Source: JAIOQJ01 sp963718635 (lineage in GTDB: Bacteria > Planctomycetota > Planctomycetia > Gemmatales > Gemmataceae). From it: a stretch of 64,000 nucleotides of DNA. Positions within the stretch are counted from its first letter, which is position 1; each line of letters starts with the position of its first letter. The notes under the pieces are model-generated. The model searched no databases and had not been told where the DNA came from. It saw only the letters and a program-made list of their open reading frames with translations. A program made the position numbers and the translations under genes. Shown here one piece after another: positions 55,533 through 63,846 of the stretch. The stretch is taken from the NCBI GenBank assembly GCA_963718635.1, contig OY970367.1, positions 3,658,001 to 3,722,000 on the forward strand. Direction: 5' to 3'.

Positions 55533-56981
55533 ATGACCCTGTCGGACGCAAATGGCCTTATCGATATGGCGATGCGGCTCAATCTCGTCAGCGACGAAGA
55601 TTGCCGGACCTGCCGTCTCGAACTCGATCCATCCAACGACACTCCCGAAGCCATGCTTCGCATTATGGAGCGCAAGGCCTTTTTGTCGCCGTGGCAGGGC
55701 GCTAAACTTCTCAAAGGCGATACGGACGGCTATTTTCTCGGCGGCTACCGACTGCTCTATCGCATCTCAGCCGGCACTTTCGGACGCGTCTACCGGGCGG
55801 ATAACCCCACGAGCGGTGAGATTGTAGCCATCAAAGTGCTGCGTCGCAAATGGTCGAACGACGTGCACAAAGTGGAGTTGTTCGAGCGCGAAGGCAAAGT
55901 GGGGCTGACGTTGCGCCATCCGAATATCGTGCGCATCATTGCCGTCAACCGCGACTCGGCCACGGGCCAGTATTTCATCGTGATGGAATTCGTCGAGGGG
56001 GGCAACCTCCGCGATATCATGAACAGCCGCAAGAAACTCGATCCGGTTGAAGCGCTGAAGATCTTGCTAGACGCGACGGAAGGGTTAGCTTACGCTTTTT
56101 CGAAAGGGCTTACCCATCGGGACATCAAGCTGACCAACATCTTGCTCTCGACGCAGCGCAAAGCAAAACTGGTCGATTTCGGATTGGCGGAGATCACCGG
56201 ACCATCCACTTCAAGCGGCGAAGACGAGCTAAACGTCGATCGAACGGTCGACTACGCCGGCCTGGAAAAAGCGACCGGCCAGAAGCCTGGCGACATTCGC
56301 AGCGATATCTATTTTCTCGGCTGCACCTTCTACGAAATGGTGACCGGCAAGCCTCTGTTGAGTGTGACCAAAGACGCCAAGGCCCGCATGATGCGGCATC
56401 GTTTCAATGTCGCTGGCCAATTGCGCAGTGATACGGAATTGCCCGCGCCGGTTGCTTCCTTGCTGGCGCGAATGGTCGCCTTCGAGCCAATCGAACGTTT
56501 CCAAAACCCGACGCAATTGGCCGATGCCTGTCGCAAGACCCTTGCGGAACTCACCGGCTCGGCCGTGCCCGAACAAGAACAATCCGGGCCGAAGACGGTA
56601 TTTGTCGTCGAGCATAATGCCAAGCTGCAAGATGCCTTTCGCGACAAGTTGAAGCACATGGGCTATCGTGTTCTCATTTCGATCGATGCCGATCGGGCCT
56701 GCGAACGCTACATGCGCCAGCCGTTTCAAGCCTTCATTGTCGATTGTGGCACCGCCGGCGAAGATGGACTCAATGCCATGACCAAAGTTATCGGCGAAGC
56801 TGGCTTGCAATCGCTTTCCTGCTTCGGCATCCTGATTCTCAACGAAGATCAAACAAATTGGCTGCCGCGAGCGAAAGAGATTCCGCACTCGGAGGTGCTC
56901 GTGCGCCCCGTGACGATGAAGCAGATCACGACGTTGCTTCGCGATCATCTACCGGTCGAAGCGGCTCAGAGCGAAGCCTAA
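55533..56981 (+). CDS. Ser/Thr protein kinase with C-terminal receiver-like domain
   Basis: The protein has 482 residues. A Hanks-type kinase occupies residues 70-335: ISAGTFGRVYRAD (P-loop), Lys101 in VAIKVLRRK, HRDIKLTNILL (His195-Arg-Asp197), and VDFGLAE (215-217). A short helical domain precedes it (DEDCRTCRLELDPSNDTPEA). Residues 354-475 form a receiver-like domain: TVFVVEHNAKLQDAFRD, phosphoacceptor-position Asp404 in FIVDCGTAGEDG, and VLVRPVTMKQI, where the usual switch Lys-Pro is Arg-Pro. No membrane segment is visible, unlike most planctomycete kinases. The gene is likely cotranscribed with the downstream mutase, 34 bases away. Confidence 0.88.
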   Translation: MTLSDANGLIDMAMRLNLVSDEDCRTCRLELDPSNDTPEAMLRIMERKAFLSPWQGAKLLKGDTDGYFLGGYRLLYRISAGTFGRVYRADNPTSGEIVAIKVLRRKWSNDVHKVELFEREGKVGLTLRHPNIVRIIAVNRDSATGQYFIVMEFVEGGNLRDIMNSRKKLDPVEALKILLDATEGLAYAFSKGLTHRDIKLTNILLSTQRKAKLVDFGLAEITGPSTSSGEDELNVDRTVDYAGLEKATGQKPGDIRSDIYFLGCTFYEMVTGKPLLSVTKDAKARMMRHRFNVAGQLRSDTELPAPVASLLARMVAFEPIERFQNPTQLADACRKTLAELTGSAVPEQEQSGPKTVFVVEHNAKLQDAFRDKLKHMGYRVLISIDADRACERYMRQPFQAFIVDCGTAGEDGLNAMTKVIGEAGLQSLSCFGILILNEDQTNWLPRAKEIPHSEVLVRPVTMKQITTLLRDHLPVEAAQSEA

Positions 56982-57015
56982 AGCGATCCCTTACTAGCTG
57001 TCAGAAAGGCGCGAC

Positions 57016-58936
57016 ATGGATTGGCTCGTATCCGCCGAACGGGGCTTCTCCCCGATTGCTGTTGAAGATGTGTTGAAGCAGCAAGCACTTCGAAATCTGC
57101 AGGATTGGCTTAGCAAATCGGAATATCGAGCGTGTAAGCCGCAAATCGAATGGATGATTCAGACGGAGCGCTGGTCGGACTTGCTCGACGCCTTTTATCA
57201 AGTCATGCCGTTTGGCACGGGCGGCCGGCGCGGCAACGTCGGCATCGGGCCGAATCGGATGAATCGGTGGACGCTCGGCGACAGCGTGCAAGGCCATTGC
57301 GAATATCTCAAGGCTCGCTTCCCGGGACATGCGAAACCGTTGCAGGTGGTGCTCGCCTATGACGTGCGCCAGTTTGAAGATCGTCGGCAAGTCTACAACA
57401 GCGCGCTGCCCAATCCGGTGCTTCATGTGTCAAGCCGGGAGTTCGCGCAGCATGCCGTCGGCGTCTATGTCGCCAACGGAGTCCACGCGCATATTTTGCC
57501 CACGGAAAGCAAACGCTTTCTAGCTACGCCTGAGCTTTCCTTTGCGATCCGGATGCTTCAAGCGAATGGCGGGCTGAATATCTCCGCTTCGCACAATCCA
57601 CCCGACGACAACGGGGGCAAGTTCTACGACGAGCGCGGCGGCCAACCGGTGCCGCCCGATGACCAGATCATGAGTGACTTTGTCGAACAGGTGAATGAAG
57701 TCAAGACGATGGCCTGGCCCGATGCCGTGCGCACCGGCCGAATTCATTGGCTCGATGAATCAACGCATAAGGCCTACATCGATCTCTGCCGGCGGCAGGC
57801 AGTCTCGAAGCCGCCGCGCTTCGATGAGTTCCGGCTGGTGTTCACCCCTCTGCACGGTGTCGGAAGCATGACCGCCTTCGAGGCGCTGCAAGCGCAAGGA
57901 TTTCGGCCTATCCCGGTCGCAGATCAAATGACGCCTGACGGCCAGTTTCCCAACGTGACAAAATCGCCCAATCCGGAAGTGCCGGAATCGCTTGATCGCG
58001 CGGAGGTTGTCGCCAAGGAAAACCATGCCGATCTGGTTCTCGCGACCGATCCGGATGCCGATCGCCTTGGCGGTTTAGCCTGTCGAGACCTCGATGGAGA
58101 CGGCGAATATCGCTTGATCACGGGCAATGAAATCGCTGCGCTGTTGACGCATTACAAGCTCCACCAGTTGGCCAAGGACGGCGCGATGCCTGCATCGCCA
58201 ATTGTGGTGCGCACGGAGGTAACCACGACGCTCGTCAGCCGAATTGCGCAGTTTCGGTGCACAAGTTGTCGAGAATCTTTTGGTAGGTTTCAAACATATT
58301 GCTGAGGTGCTTTGGCAGCTCGAATCGACCGGCCAGTATGAAGATGTGCGCGGTACGCCTGCTGACTTTGTCATCGGCGTTGAAGAGAGCCATGGCATTC
58401 TGACCACGCCGGAGATTCGCGATAAAGACGCCGGCGGCGCCGCCGTGCTGATGGCTGAGATGGCTTTGGAGCAAAAGCGGCAAGGCCGAACGGTAGTTGA
58501 TTATCTCGAAAGTCTCTTCCGGCAGTTCGGCTATTTTCACAACGAAATCGTGAACATCGCCATGAGCGGCATCGAAGGCAAAACGAAGATGGTGCGAATG
58601 CTGGAGACTTTGCGCCGGCATCCGCCAGCGGCCATAGGCGGGCTGACAGTGACAGGCTTTGAAGATCTGCGCGACGAGAACGGCCGGCTCGGCGCCATCA
58701 AAGGCGCCACCGACTTGGCCGGGCGCAATTTCCTCATCTTCCGTCTCGGCGACTCTGCCAAGGTCGCCCTGCGGCCTAGCGGCACCGAGCCCAAAGCGAA
58801 AGCCTATGTTGAAGTATGCACCGTCCCACGCCCAGCCGGAATGACCGAACAAGCTTGGGGCAAACTCTGTTCGGAATGCGATGAACAGGCGAAAGCAATT
58901 GCGGACGACTTTTTGAAGCTCGCGCTGGCGGCGTGA
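57016..58936 (+). CDS. Phosphoglucomutase/phosphomannomutase (frame-corrected)
   Basis: An alpha-D-phosphohexomutase. The catalytic phosphoserine loop is NISASHNPPDDNGGK, the metal loop is ATDPDADRLGG, the sugar-binding loop is VIGVEESHGIL, and the phosphate loop is RPSGTEPKAKAYVEV. The frame breaks near 58245: the first frame ends VTTTLVSRIAQFRCTS, while the family sequence continues as SFGAQVVENLLVGFKHIAEV in another. A single-base indel around GCGCAGTTTC explains it. Corrected length is about 640 residues, the long PGM2-like type. GTGGRRGNVG near residue 75 fits this subgroup. Glucose-1-phosphate/glucose-6-phosphate conversion is likely. Confidence 0.86.
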
Positions 58937-58965
58937 GCGGGCCAGCATCAATTGCGGAGGACACC

Positions 58966-59343
58966 ATGTCGAACCTATTCGAACGAATTGGCGGCGATGC
59001 AGCCGTCAATGCGGCTGTGGACCAGTTCTATGATATCGTTCTCGCCGACGACCGGATCCGGCACTTCTTTACCGGGGTAGATATGAAGCGCCAGTCCACC
59101 CATCAGAAAGTGTTTTTGAAATATGCATTCGGTGGCCTGCCGAACTACCCAGGCCGGGCATTGCGGAACGCCCACGAACATCTGGTCAACGACTTGGGGT
59201 TGTCCGACACGCATTTCGACGCAGTTCTGGACGATTTGAGTCACGCATTGAGAAGGCTCGGTGTCGGTGCTGACATGGTCGCCGAGGTCGTTGCCATCGC
59301 CGAAACGACTCGCAACGAAGTACTCAATCGAGATGCTGCCTGA
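58966..59343 (+). CDS. Group 1 truncated haemoglobin
   Basis: The protein has 125 residues from ATG 58966, with a GGAGGA SD. It has the 2-on-2 globin signature SNLFERIGGDAAVNAAVDQF, then VFLKYAFGGLPNYPGRALRN and AHEHL with the proximal His, and ITDxHFD-type LSDTHFDAVLDDLSHALRR. It binds O2 or NO; a role in NO detoxification or electron transfer is usual for the family. It follows the mutase gene by 29 bases. Confidence 0.92.
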   Translation: MSNLFERIGGDAAVNAAVDQFYDIVLADDRIRHFFTGVDMKRQSTHQKVFLKYAFGGLPNYPGRALRNAHEHLVNDLGLSDTHFDAVLDDLSHALRRLGVGADMVAEVVAIAETTRNEVLNRDAA

Positions 59344-59713
59344 AGGACCTTTGCACCGTTTCCGACAATGGCCCGCTATGATAACGGGCAAAGGAAAACA
59401 AAGCCGAGCCGAGCCAAAATATTAGCAGAAAGATAGCCAAGAGAATTCGCCTGCCCCTGTAGCGCCATACCATGATGGCGCTTGCGACAAACTGCAAGCC
59501 AACGGCTAAGGGTACGGTGGCCAAAGTCCAATCCGACAGTGGCGGCTTGGGCTCGGGCTGATTCATCTCGCGCCAGAAGACGTTCTGTTGCCCTTTCCTT
59601 TGCCACGCAACCCAATTGATGCTGTCGCACCACAAGATGACCACGAGCGTAATCACCAGACCGAAGATAAACCGAGCGACGAAATCGTTCGCTTGCGGTT
59701 GCGATATCGTCAT
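59324..59713 (-). CDS. Small membrane protein, unknown function
   Basis: The protein has 129 residues and three membrane segments: FIFGLVITLVVILWCDS, LATVPLAVGLQFVASAIMVW and ILLAIFLLIFWLGSALFSF. I do not recognise the family. Its start overlaps the Uma2 gene stop by 4 nt (ATGA), so they are co-transcribed. It ends 20 bases inside the converging haemoglobin gene, so the two 3' ends overlap. Confidence 0.65.
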   Translation of the reverse strand: MTISQPQANDFVARFIFGLVITLVVILWCDSINWVAWQRKGQQNVFWREMNQPEPKPPLSDWTLATVPLAVGLQFVASAIMVWRYRGRRILLAIFLLIFWLGSALFSFARYHSGPLSETVQRSFRQHLD

Positions 59714-60393
59714 TCGTTTAGACCTTTATGTCGCCTTTTTCGCTTGGTGCGGCTGGGCGCTGCGAACATATCGGTCAACGGCAACTTGAAGCCCGGCAGC
59801 ACTTTTCCTCCATCGATTTCTCCGTCTATGCCGAGGTGTTTGACGCGCCGACGAGAGGAATAAACAGAGGCCGTCTTGGTCGCCGGGTCGATGATCCATG
59901 CGGCGCGTACACCTGACTGAAAGTAGAGATCGAGTTTCATCTCCATTTCGCGTTTCGTGTTTCCTTCGCTGATTACTTCGACCGCCAAATCGGGAACAAT
60001 GCGAGCCACCGGCGCCGGTGGAAGTTCTTCGTCCGGTATACGCTCCCAGGAGATATAACTTGCGTCCGGATAGCGAATCAGCCCGAGCTGAAAACGAAAA
60101 GGTGAATCCGCGCCGAAAACGAGTCCTAAATCATGTTCTTCGACAAAGTTTCCGATGAGGCGACCGATCCAAAGGCCAAATAGCCCTTCCAATACGCCCA
60201 TCGCCTTCTCCACGAGCACACCATCAATCAACTCGCAAAGGCGTTTTCTCGGCGCTTCGAGATAGCGAACGACATCGCCCTCCGTCGCGGTTCCCGGGGG
60301 CGGTTCCAGCAGGATTCTACTTGCAGGAATATCCCCCAGGCGGTGCAGCAGATCGCCCAATGTCGGTTCCGGCTGTTCGATAACTGCAATCAT
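59710..60393 (-). CDS. Uma2-family (PD-(D/E)XK-like) endonuclease
   Basis: The protein has 227 residues. Uma2/DUF820 proteins are restriction-fold nucleases greatly expanded in cyanobacteria and planctomycetes, function mostly unknown. The catalytic Asp is in IRYPDASYISWERI, Glu in VPDLAVEVISEGN and Lys in MEMKLDLYFQSGVRAAWIID. The C-terminus is highly basic (SRTKRKRRHKGLNE). It leads a two-gene operon with the small membrane protein. Confidence 0.88.
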   Translation of the reverse strand: MIAVIEQPEPTLGDLLHRLGDIPASRILLEPPPGTATEGDVVRYLEAPRKRLCELIDGVLVEKAMGVLEGLFGLWIGRLIGNFVEEHDLGLVFGADSPFRFQLGLIRYPDASYISWERIPDEELPPAPVARIVPDLAVEVISEGNTKREMEMKLDLYFQSGVRAAWIIDPATKTASVYSSRRRVKHLGIDGEIDGGKVLPGFKLPLTDMFAAPSRTKRKRRHKGLNE

Positions 60394-60452
60394 GGCTGCT
60401 TATAAGCGTGCAAGCGAGCCGCTTGCACTGGGGTGAACGGCGATGACATTAC

Positions 60453-61391
60453 TCACGCTGCCGCATACTTGGCCCTGAGCTTATCGAGGTACTTCTTGCT
60501 GTCGGCGGTCACATCCCAGGCGTGGGGCCAGAAGCAGAGATCGACGCACCACCAGCTATGAGGGACGCCGGCATTAACCAGCGCGGGCGCGAGTTGATCG
60601 AAGTTCAACTTGCCGGTGCCAAAGGGATTGTGCGTGCTCGTGTTGTGTTCGTTCAGGCTGCCATCTGAATCGATCAGGTGGACGTGCGTAATTTTCCCTT
60701 TGAGCTTTTCGAGCAGTTCAAGTTGACCGCCCGGCAGGATTTCCTTGGCGCCTTGATGATTAGCCCCCTCCACGGCACACATATGCGCGTGGCAGGTGTC
60801 ATAGAGCACGCCGAAGTTCGGGTTGTTCTTGGCGCGCACCGCATCGACCATCTTGACCACTTCCGAAGGCTTGTTGAAAACGAAGCCGGGTTCGAACTCC
60901 CAGCAGATATTCAGGCCGAAGTCGGCCGCCATCTTGCTGCATTTATCCCAGACTTTGACGAAGCGATCGAAGCCGACTTCGTAGCCGATCTTCTTGCCTT
61001 CGTCCGTGTCGAAATAGTCGGGCGCTAGCACGCTGTCGACTCGGATGGTCTTTACATCCAGATCGGCGGCGAAGTTGCACCAACCGAGGAATGCTGTCGT
61101 GTAAGCTGAGGGAATTTCGTCGATGATGCTCACTCCGGGCGTCTTGAACGACCAGAGATCGACGGCAATGCCGGAGAGCGCCAACCCATGATCCGCAATT
61201 TCTTTGGCGAGCCTTTTACGGCTTGCTTTGGTTGGGTGCGTGGCCGGGCTCGGGTGAGGCCCGAAGCTGCCGAGCTCGACGCCATCGTAGCCAAGATCCT
61301 GCAGCTTATGCAAGATAACATGGAAGTCGTTTGTCGGGCTTTCCTGGTTGAAGAGGTAAGCCCAGGTGCCGATAGAGAGCTTGGCTTTCAT
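60453..61391 (-). CDS. Sugar phosphate isomerase/epimerase (xylose-isomerase-like TIM barrel)
   Basis: The protein has 312 residues. It begins LSIGTWAYLFNQESP; LQDLGYDGVELGSFGPHPSP, NICWEFEPGFVFNKPSEVVK (metal-binding Glu), GVLYDTCHAHMCAVEG (Asp/His), and ITHVHLIDSDGSLNEHNT (His/Asp) carry the AP endonuclease 2/xylose-isomerase fold ligands. No signal peptide. Substrates of such proteins are usually inositol, ketose or rare-sugar derivatives; this one is not defined. Confidence 0.9.
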   Translation of the reverse strand: MKAKLSIGTWAYLFNQESPTNDFHVILHKLQDLGYDGVELGSFGPHPSPATHPTKASRKRLAKEIADHGLALSGIAVDLWSFKTPGVSIIDEIPSAYTTAFLGWCNFAADLDVKTIRVDSVLAPDYFDTDEGKKIGYEVGFDRFVKVWDKCSKMAADFGLNICWEFEPGFVFNKPSEVVKMVDAVRAKNNPNFGVLYDTCHAHMCAVEGANHQGAKEILPGGQLELLEKLKGKITHVHLIDSDGSLNEHNTSTHNPFGTGKLNFDQLAPALVNAGVPHSWWCVDLCFWPHAWDVTADSKKYLDKLRAKYAAA

Positions 61392-61464
61392 AGTGTGAGT
61401 CTCAGATCAAAATGTCTTGTAAGTTGTTAGTTTTGTGTATTCCAGCGCCAGTGTTAGACGAGCA

Positions 61465-61935
61465 TTATTCTTGGATCAAGAATTCGCATTCGACTTCGAC
61501 CGCGATGTTTCCCGGCAGCGAACCATTGCCAACTGCACTGCGGGTGCCGACGCCGGCATCATCCCCGAAGACATCGCGCATCAATTCGGAAAAGCCGTTG
61601 ATGACTTGCGGATGCTCTTTGAATTCGGGGGTGGAATTAACCATGCCAAGCGTCTTGACGATGCGCACGACCTTATCGAGCGATCCAAGCGTCTCGCGCA
61701 AAGTTGCCAGCACGGCGAGGCCAACTTGCCGGGCAGCGAGCTTGCCCTGTTCCAAAGTCAGTTCGCTGCCCACTCTTCCGGTGATGAGTGTCTTGTCTTC
61801 CTTCAAGGGGCCATGTCCGGAGATCAATAGGCGATTGCCGAGCTTCAGAGCCGTCTTGTAGACGGCGATGGCTTTCGGCGCCGGCGGCAGTTTCAGTTGC
61901 AGTTCCTGCAGCCGCATTTCAGGTTTGCTCGACAT
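61465..61935 (-). CDS. RidA family protein
   Basis: The protein has 156 residues. It has VYKTALKLGNRLLISGHGPL, GRVGSELTLEQGKLAARQVG, LAVLATLRETLGSLDKVVRI and GMVNSTPEFKEHPQVINGFS. This is the YjgF/YER057c-like subgroup, longer than canonical RidA (about 128). The catalytic Arg that binds the imine in RidA is replaced in the C-terminal SAVGNGSLPGNIAVEVECEF, where an Arg(x) is expected before the substrate-stabilising sequence, so deaminase activity is uncertain. It lies upstream of the isomerase gene, 74 bases away. Confidence 0.85.
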   Translation of the reverse strand: MSSKPEMRLQELQLKLPPAPKAIAVYKTALKLGNRLLISGHGPLKEDKTLITGRVGSELTLEQGKLAARQVGLAVLATLRETLGSLDKVVRIVKTLGMVNSTPEFKEHPQVINGFSELMRDVFGDDAGVGTRSAVGNGSLPGNIAVEVECEFLIQE

Positions 61936-62017
61936 ATCATTAGCTCCGCCAGAGTGACCGCCCTAATCTCTCTGTTGACAATAGGGACTGAGCGCCGAAA
62001 TTGAAGGCACCAGACCG

Positions 62018-62155
62018 CTCCGGAAGTCTGACGACTTCCGCTACGCTAAGCGCCTCTTGTAGCGGAAGTCGTCAGACTTCCGTTGAACGCTCCGGAAGTC
62101 TGACGACTTCCGCTACGCCTGTTACTCCGGAAGTCTGACGACTTTCGCTACGCTA
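62018..62155. repeat. Four-copy inverted/direct array of a 23-bp unit
   Basis: Units ctccggaagtctgacgactt ccg occur at about 62018, 62060 (inverted), 62092 and 62124, each itself an imperfect palindrome. The array fills the 237-base gap between RidA and the methyltransferase. Confidence 0.8.
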
Positions 62156-62172
62156 ACCGCGCGGGACAACAT

Positions 62173-63223
62173 CTAAGATGATCTCGTTCCGGCCAATAAG
62201 CCGCAATGGACTAGAGTTGGCTTCACCGCTTCAGGAACCAAGCCCGCTTCGCGCAGCCAGGTGGCATATTCAGCTACGCTATAGGCTCGGCCTTCGGTTG
62301 CGCTGAACAGCGCGGCCGAGTAAAGCGCTACTGGCAGAGGGCCGTCCAAAGCATCGTTCAAGAAGACGTCGTGAATGAACAAGCGTCCGCCGACGGGTAA
62401 GACTGCCGCACAGCGTTTCACGATGGCACGACACTCCGGCAGATCCCAATCGTGCAGGATGTTCGATAGCAGCACGACATCGGCCTGCGGAACCGGATCG
62501 GCAAACATATCGCCCGGACGGCACTCAAGTCGTTCGCCTACTCCATAAGTTGTGGCCATCTCGCGAGCGACTTTCAGCACTTCGGGGCGATCCCAGACGA
62601 TGGCCCGCAACTTGGGAAAGCGCTGTAAGCAGGCAATGCTGTAGATCCCCGTGCCGCCGCCGACATCGAGCAATGTGGCGACGGATTCCAATGCCATCGC
62701 CTGGGCCAAGTAGGGCGCTACGTTCTTAGCTCTACCCGCTAAAGCCAACGTGAAATGGCGAGCGCTCGTTTCACGCTCCATGGCGGAGTCGATTCCCTCG
62801 CGGAAAATAAAGGCAGCGCCTTTGCCTTCATCTGCGCCGGCCGGGCGATTGGTGCGAAGGCGACTTGACCAATTCCTGCACTCCAGGACTACCGCCCGCC
62901 AGAGAGACATAGTCGCTCACATCGAACGGTGCGCCTGCCAGCAGGTGCTCACGGCTTAGCGGCGTCAACTGAACCTGGCCTTGAGCATCGCGCTCCAGCA
63001 AGCGCATCGCTCGCAGGGCGGTGAAAAGGACCTCGGCAGGGCGTTCTTCCAGCCCGATGGCCCGACGCAGTTCGGCTTCCGCCATAGGTTGGATGGCTAA
63101 CTTTTCAAATAGTCCAAACTCGCTGATGGCTGCGCACAAAATCTCGGTGGCATAGTTGCCCCGGAAAAATTCAAATATCGAAGTCGGATCGGTTTGGGGA
63201 GCGTCTATGGCTGAAAGGGGCAT
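62173..63223 (-). CDS. SAM-dependent O-methyltransferase (frame-corrected)
   Basis: The N-terminal frame (MPLSAIDAPQTDPTSIFEFF; EILCAAISEFGLFEKLAIQP) is the winged-helix dimerisation domain. It breaks near 62865; in the second frame RLRTNRPAGADEGKGAAFIF continues to the catalytic domain. SAM motif I: ATLLDVGGGTGIYSIACLQR; post-I: AIVWDRPEVLKVAREMA; LLSNILHDWDLPECRAIVKR holds the His-Asp general base typical of plant and bacterial O-methyltransferases. The join reads ELVKRLRTNRPAG with one extra T (or two bases missing). Corrected length is about 350 residues. The substrate is unknown. Confidence 0.82.
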
Positions 63224-63423
63224 TGCATATCCTTGATGTAACTGAGGATTAAAGCGTTCGCATCATGCCTAGATTTCGCTGCGGAACCTACTCTTCACGC
63301 GAAGCATCTGGAATACACTTCCTGCGGCTAGATCTCCGTTTCGTAGGTCTCCGAGCAGTCGCTTGTGATTACGTCAAGCGGGCGACGGTCATTTATTCGC
63401 CTTCTCAAACTCTAGATCGGATG

Positions 63424-63484
63424 TCGGCCATCCGTTTTCCCACGATTTTCTCGGGTTTGGGCTTCTGGAAATATTTCCGGAATA
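63424..63484. repeat. Family F hairpin, copy 2
   Basis: Leader tcggccatccgttttcccac gattttctcgggtttg, then the hairpin tctggaaatatttccgga around the GGAAATATTTCC core at 63467-63478. The stem is the shortest of the four copies. Confidence 0.7.
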
Positions 63485-63508
63485 TTATCCGATAGCTTTC
63501 TTCCAAGA

Positions 63509-63535
63509 GTCGCCTTTCGCTCTGCGAAAGGCGAC
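63509..63535. terminator. Perfect 12-bp hairpin
   Basis: The arms gtcgcctttcgc and gcgaaaggcgac are separated by tct. No T-run follows. It stands between two family F hairpins and may be part of the same element or an independent transcription stop. Confidence 0.5.
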
Positions 63536-63548
63536 CATGAGACTTCAG

Positions 63549-63614
63549 ATGTCGGCCATCCGTTTTTCCCTAATTCTCTCGGGTTTGACCTTGTGGAAAT
63601 ATTTCCACAAGGTT
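63549..63614. repeat. Family F hairpin, copy 3
   Basis: Leader gatgtcggccatccgttttt cc-taattctctcgggtttg, then the stem accttgtgg / ccacaaggt around aaatattt (63588-63613). Confidence 0.78.
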
Positions 63615-63687
63615 GAATGTCAGAATGACGGTTAATTGAATACCAAGTGTCTGAATTTCATTACAGCCCGCACTCCGAATTTGAAGC

Positions 63688-63747
63688 GTTCGTTTTCCCA
63701 CGATTTTCTCGCAAAGTCCCTTCAGGAAATATTTCCTGAAGGGACTT
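63688..63747. repeat. Family F hairpin, copy 4
   Basis: Leader gcgttcgttttcccacgatt ttctcgcaa, then a perfect stem aagtcccttca / tgaagggactt around GGAAATATTTCC (core 63725-63736). Confidence 0.82.
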
Positions 63748-63757
63748 GGAACTTACT

Positions 63758-63846
63758 TCGTTAGCCGGGACGCGAACGCACTGCGCAGCGGAGCGCGTTC
63801 GGCAAACAAGCCGCTGCGCAGAGCCTTCGCGTCCCGGCTAACGAAG
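63758..63846. repeat. Palindromic repeat (family C)
   Basis: The arms cttcgttagccgggacgcga and tcgcgtcccggctaacgaag enclose gcgcagcggagcgc and ccgctgcgcagagcc. It shares its arm with the intron-bearing copy at 12363. From 63224 to 64000 (777 bases) I see no gene; the final 150 bases are featureless apart from a few codons that could end a minus-strand gene. Confidence 0.8.

Noticed and set aside
62018..62155. CRISPR array
   Set aside because: The units alternate in orientation and are palindromic, and the spacers are short and unequal.
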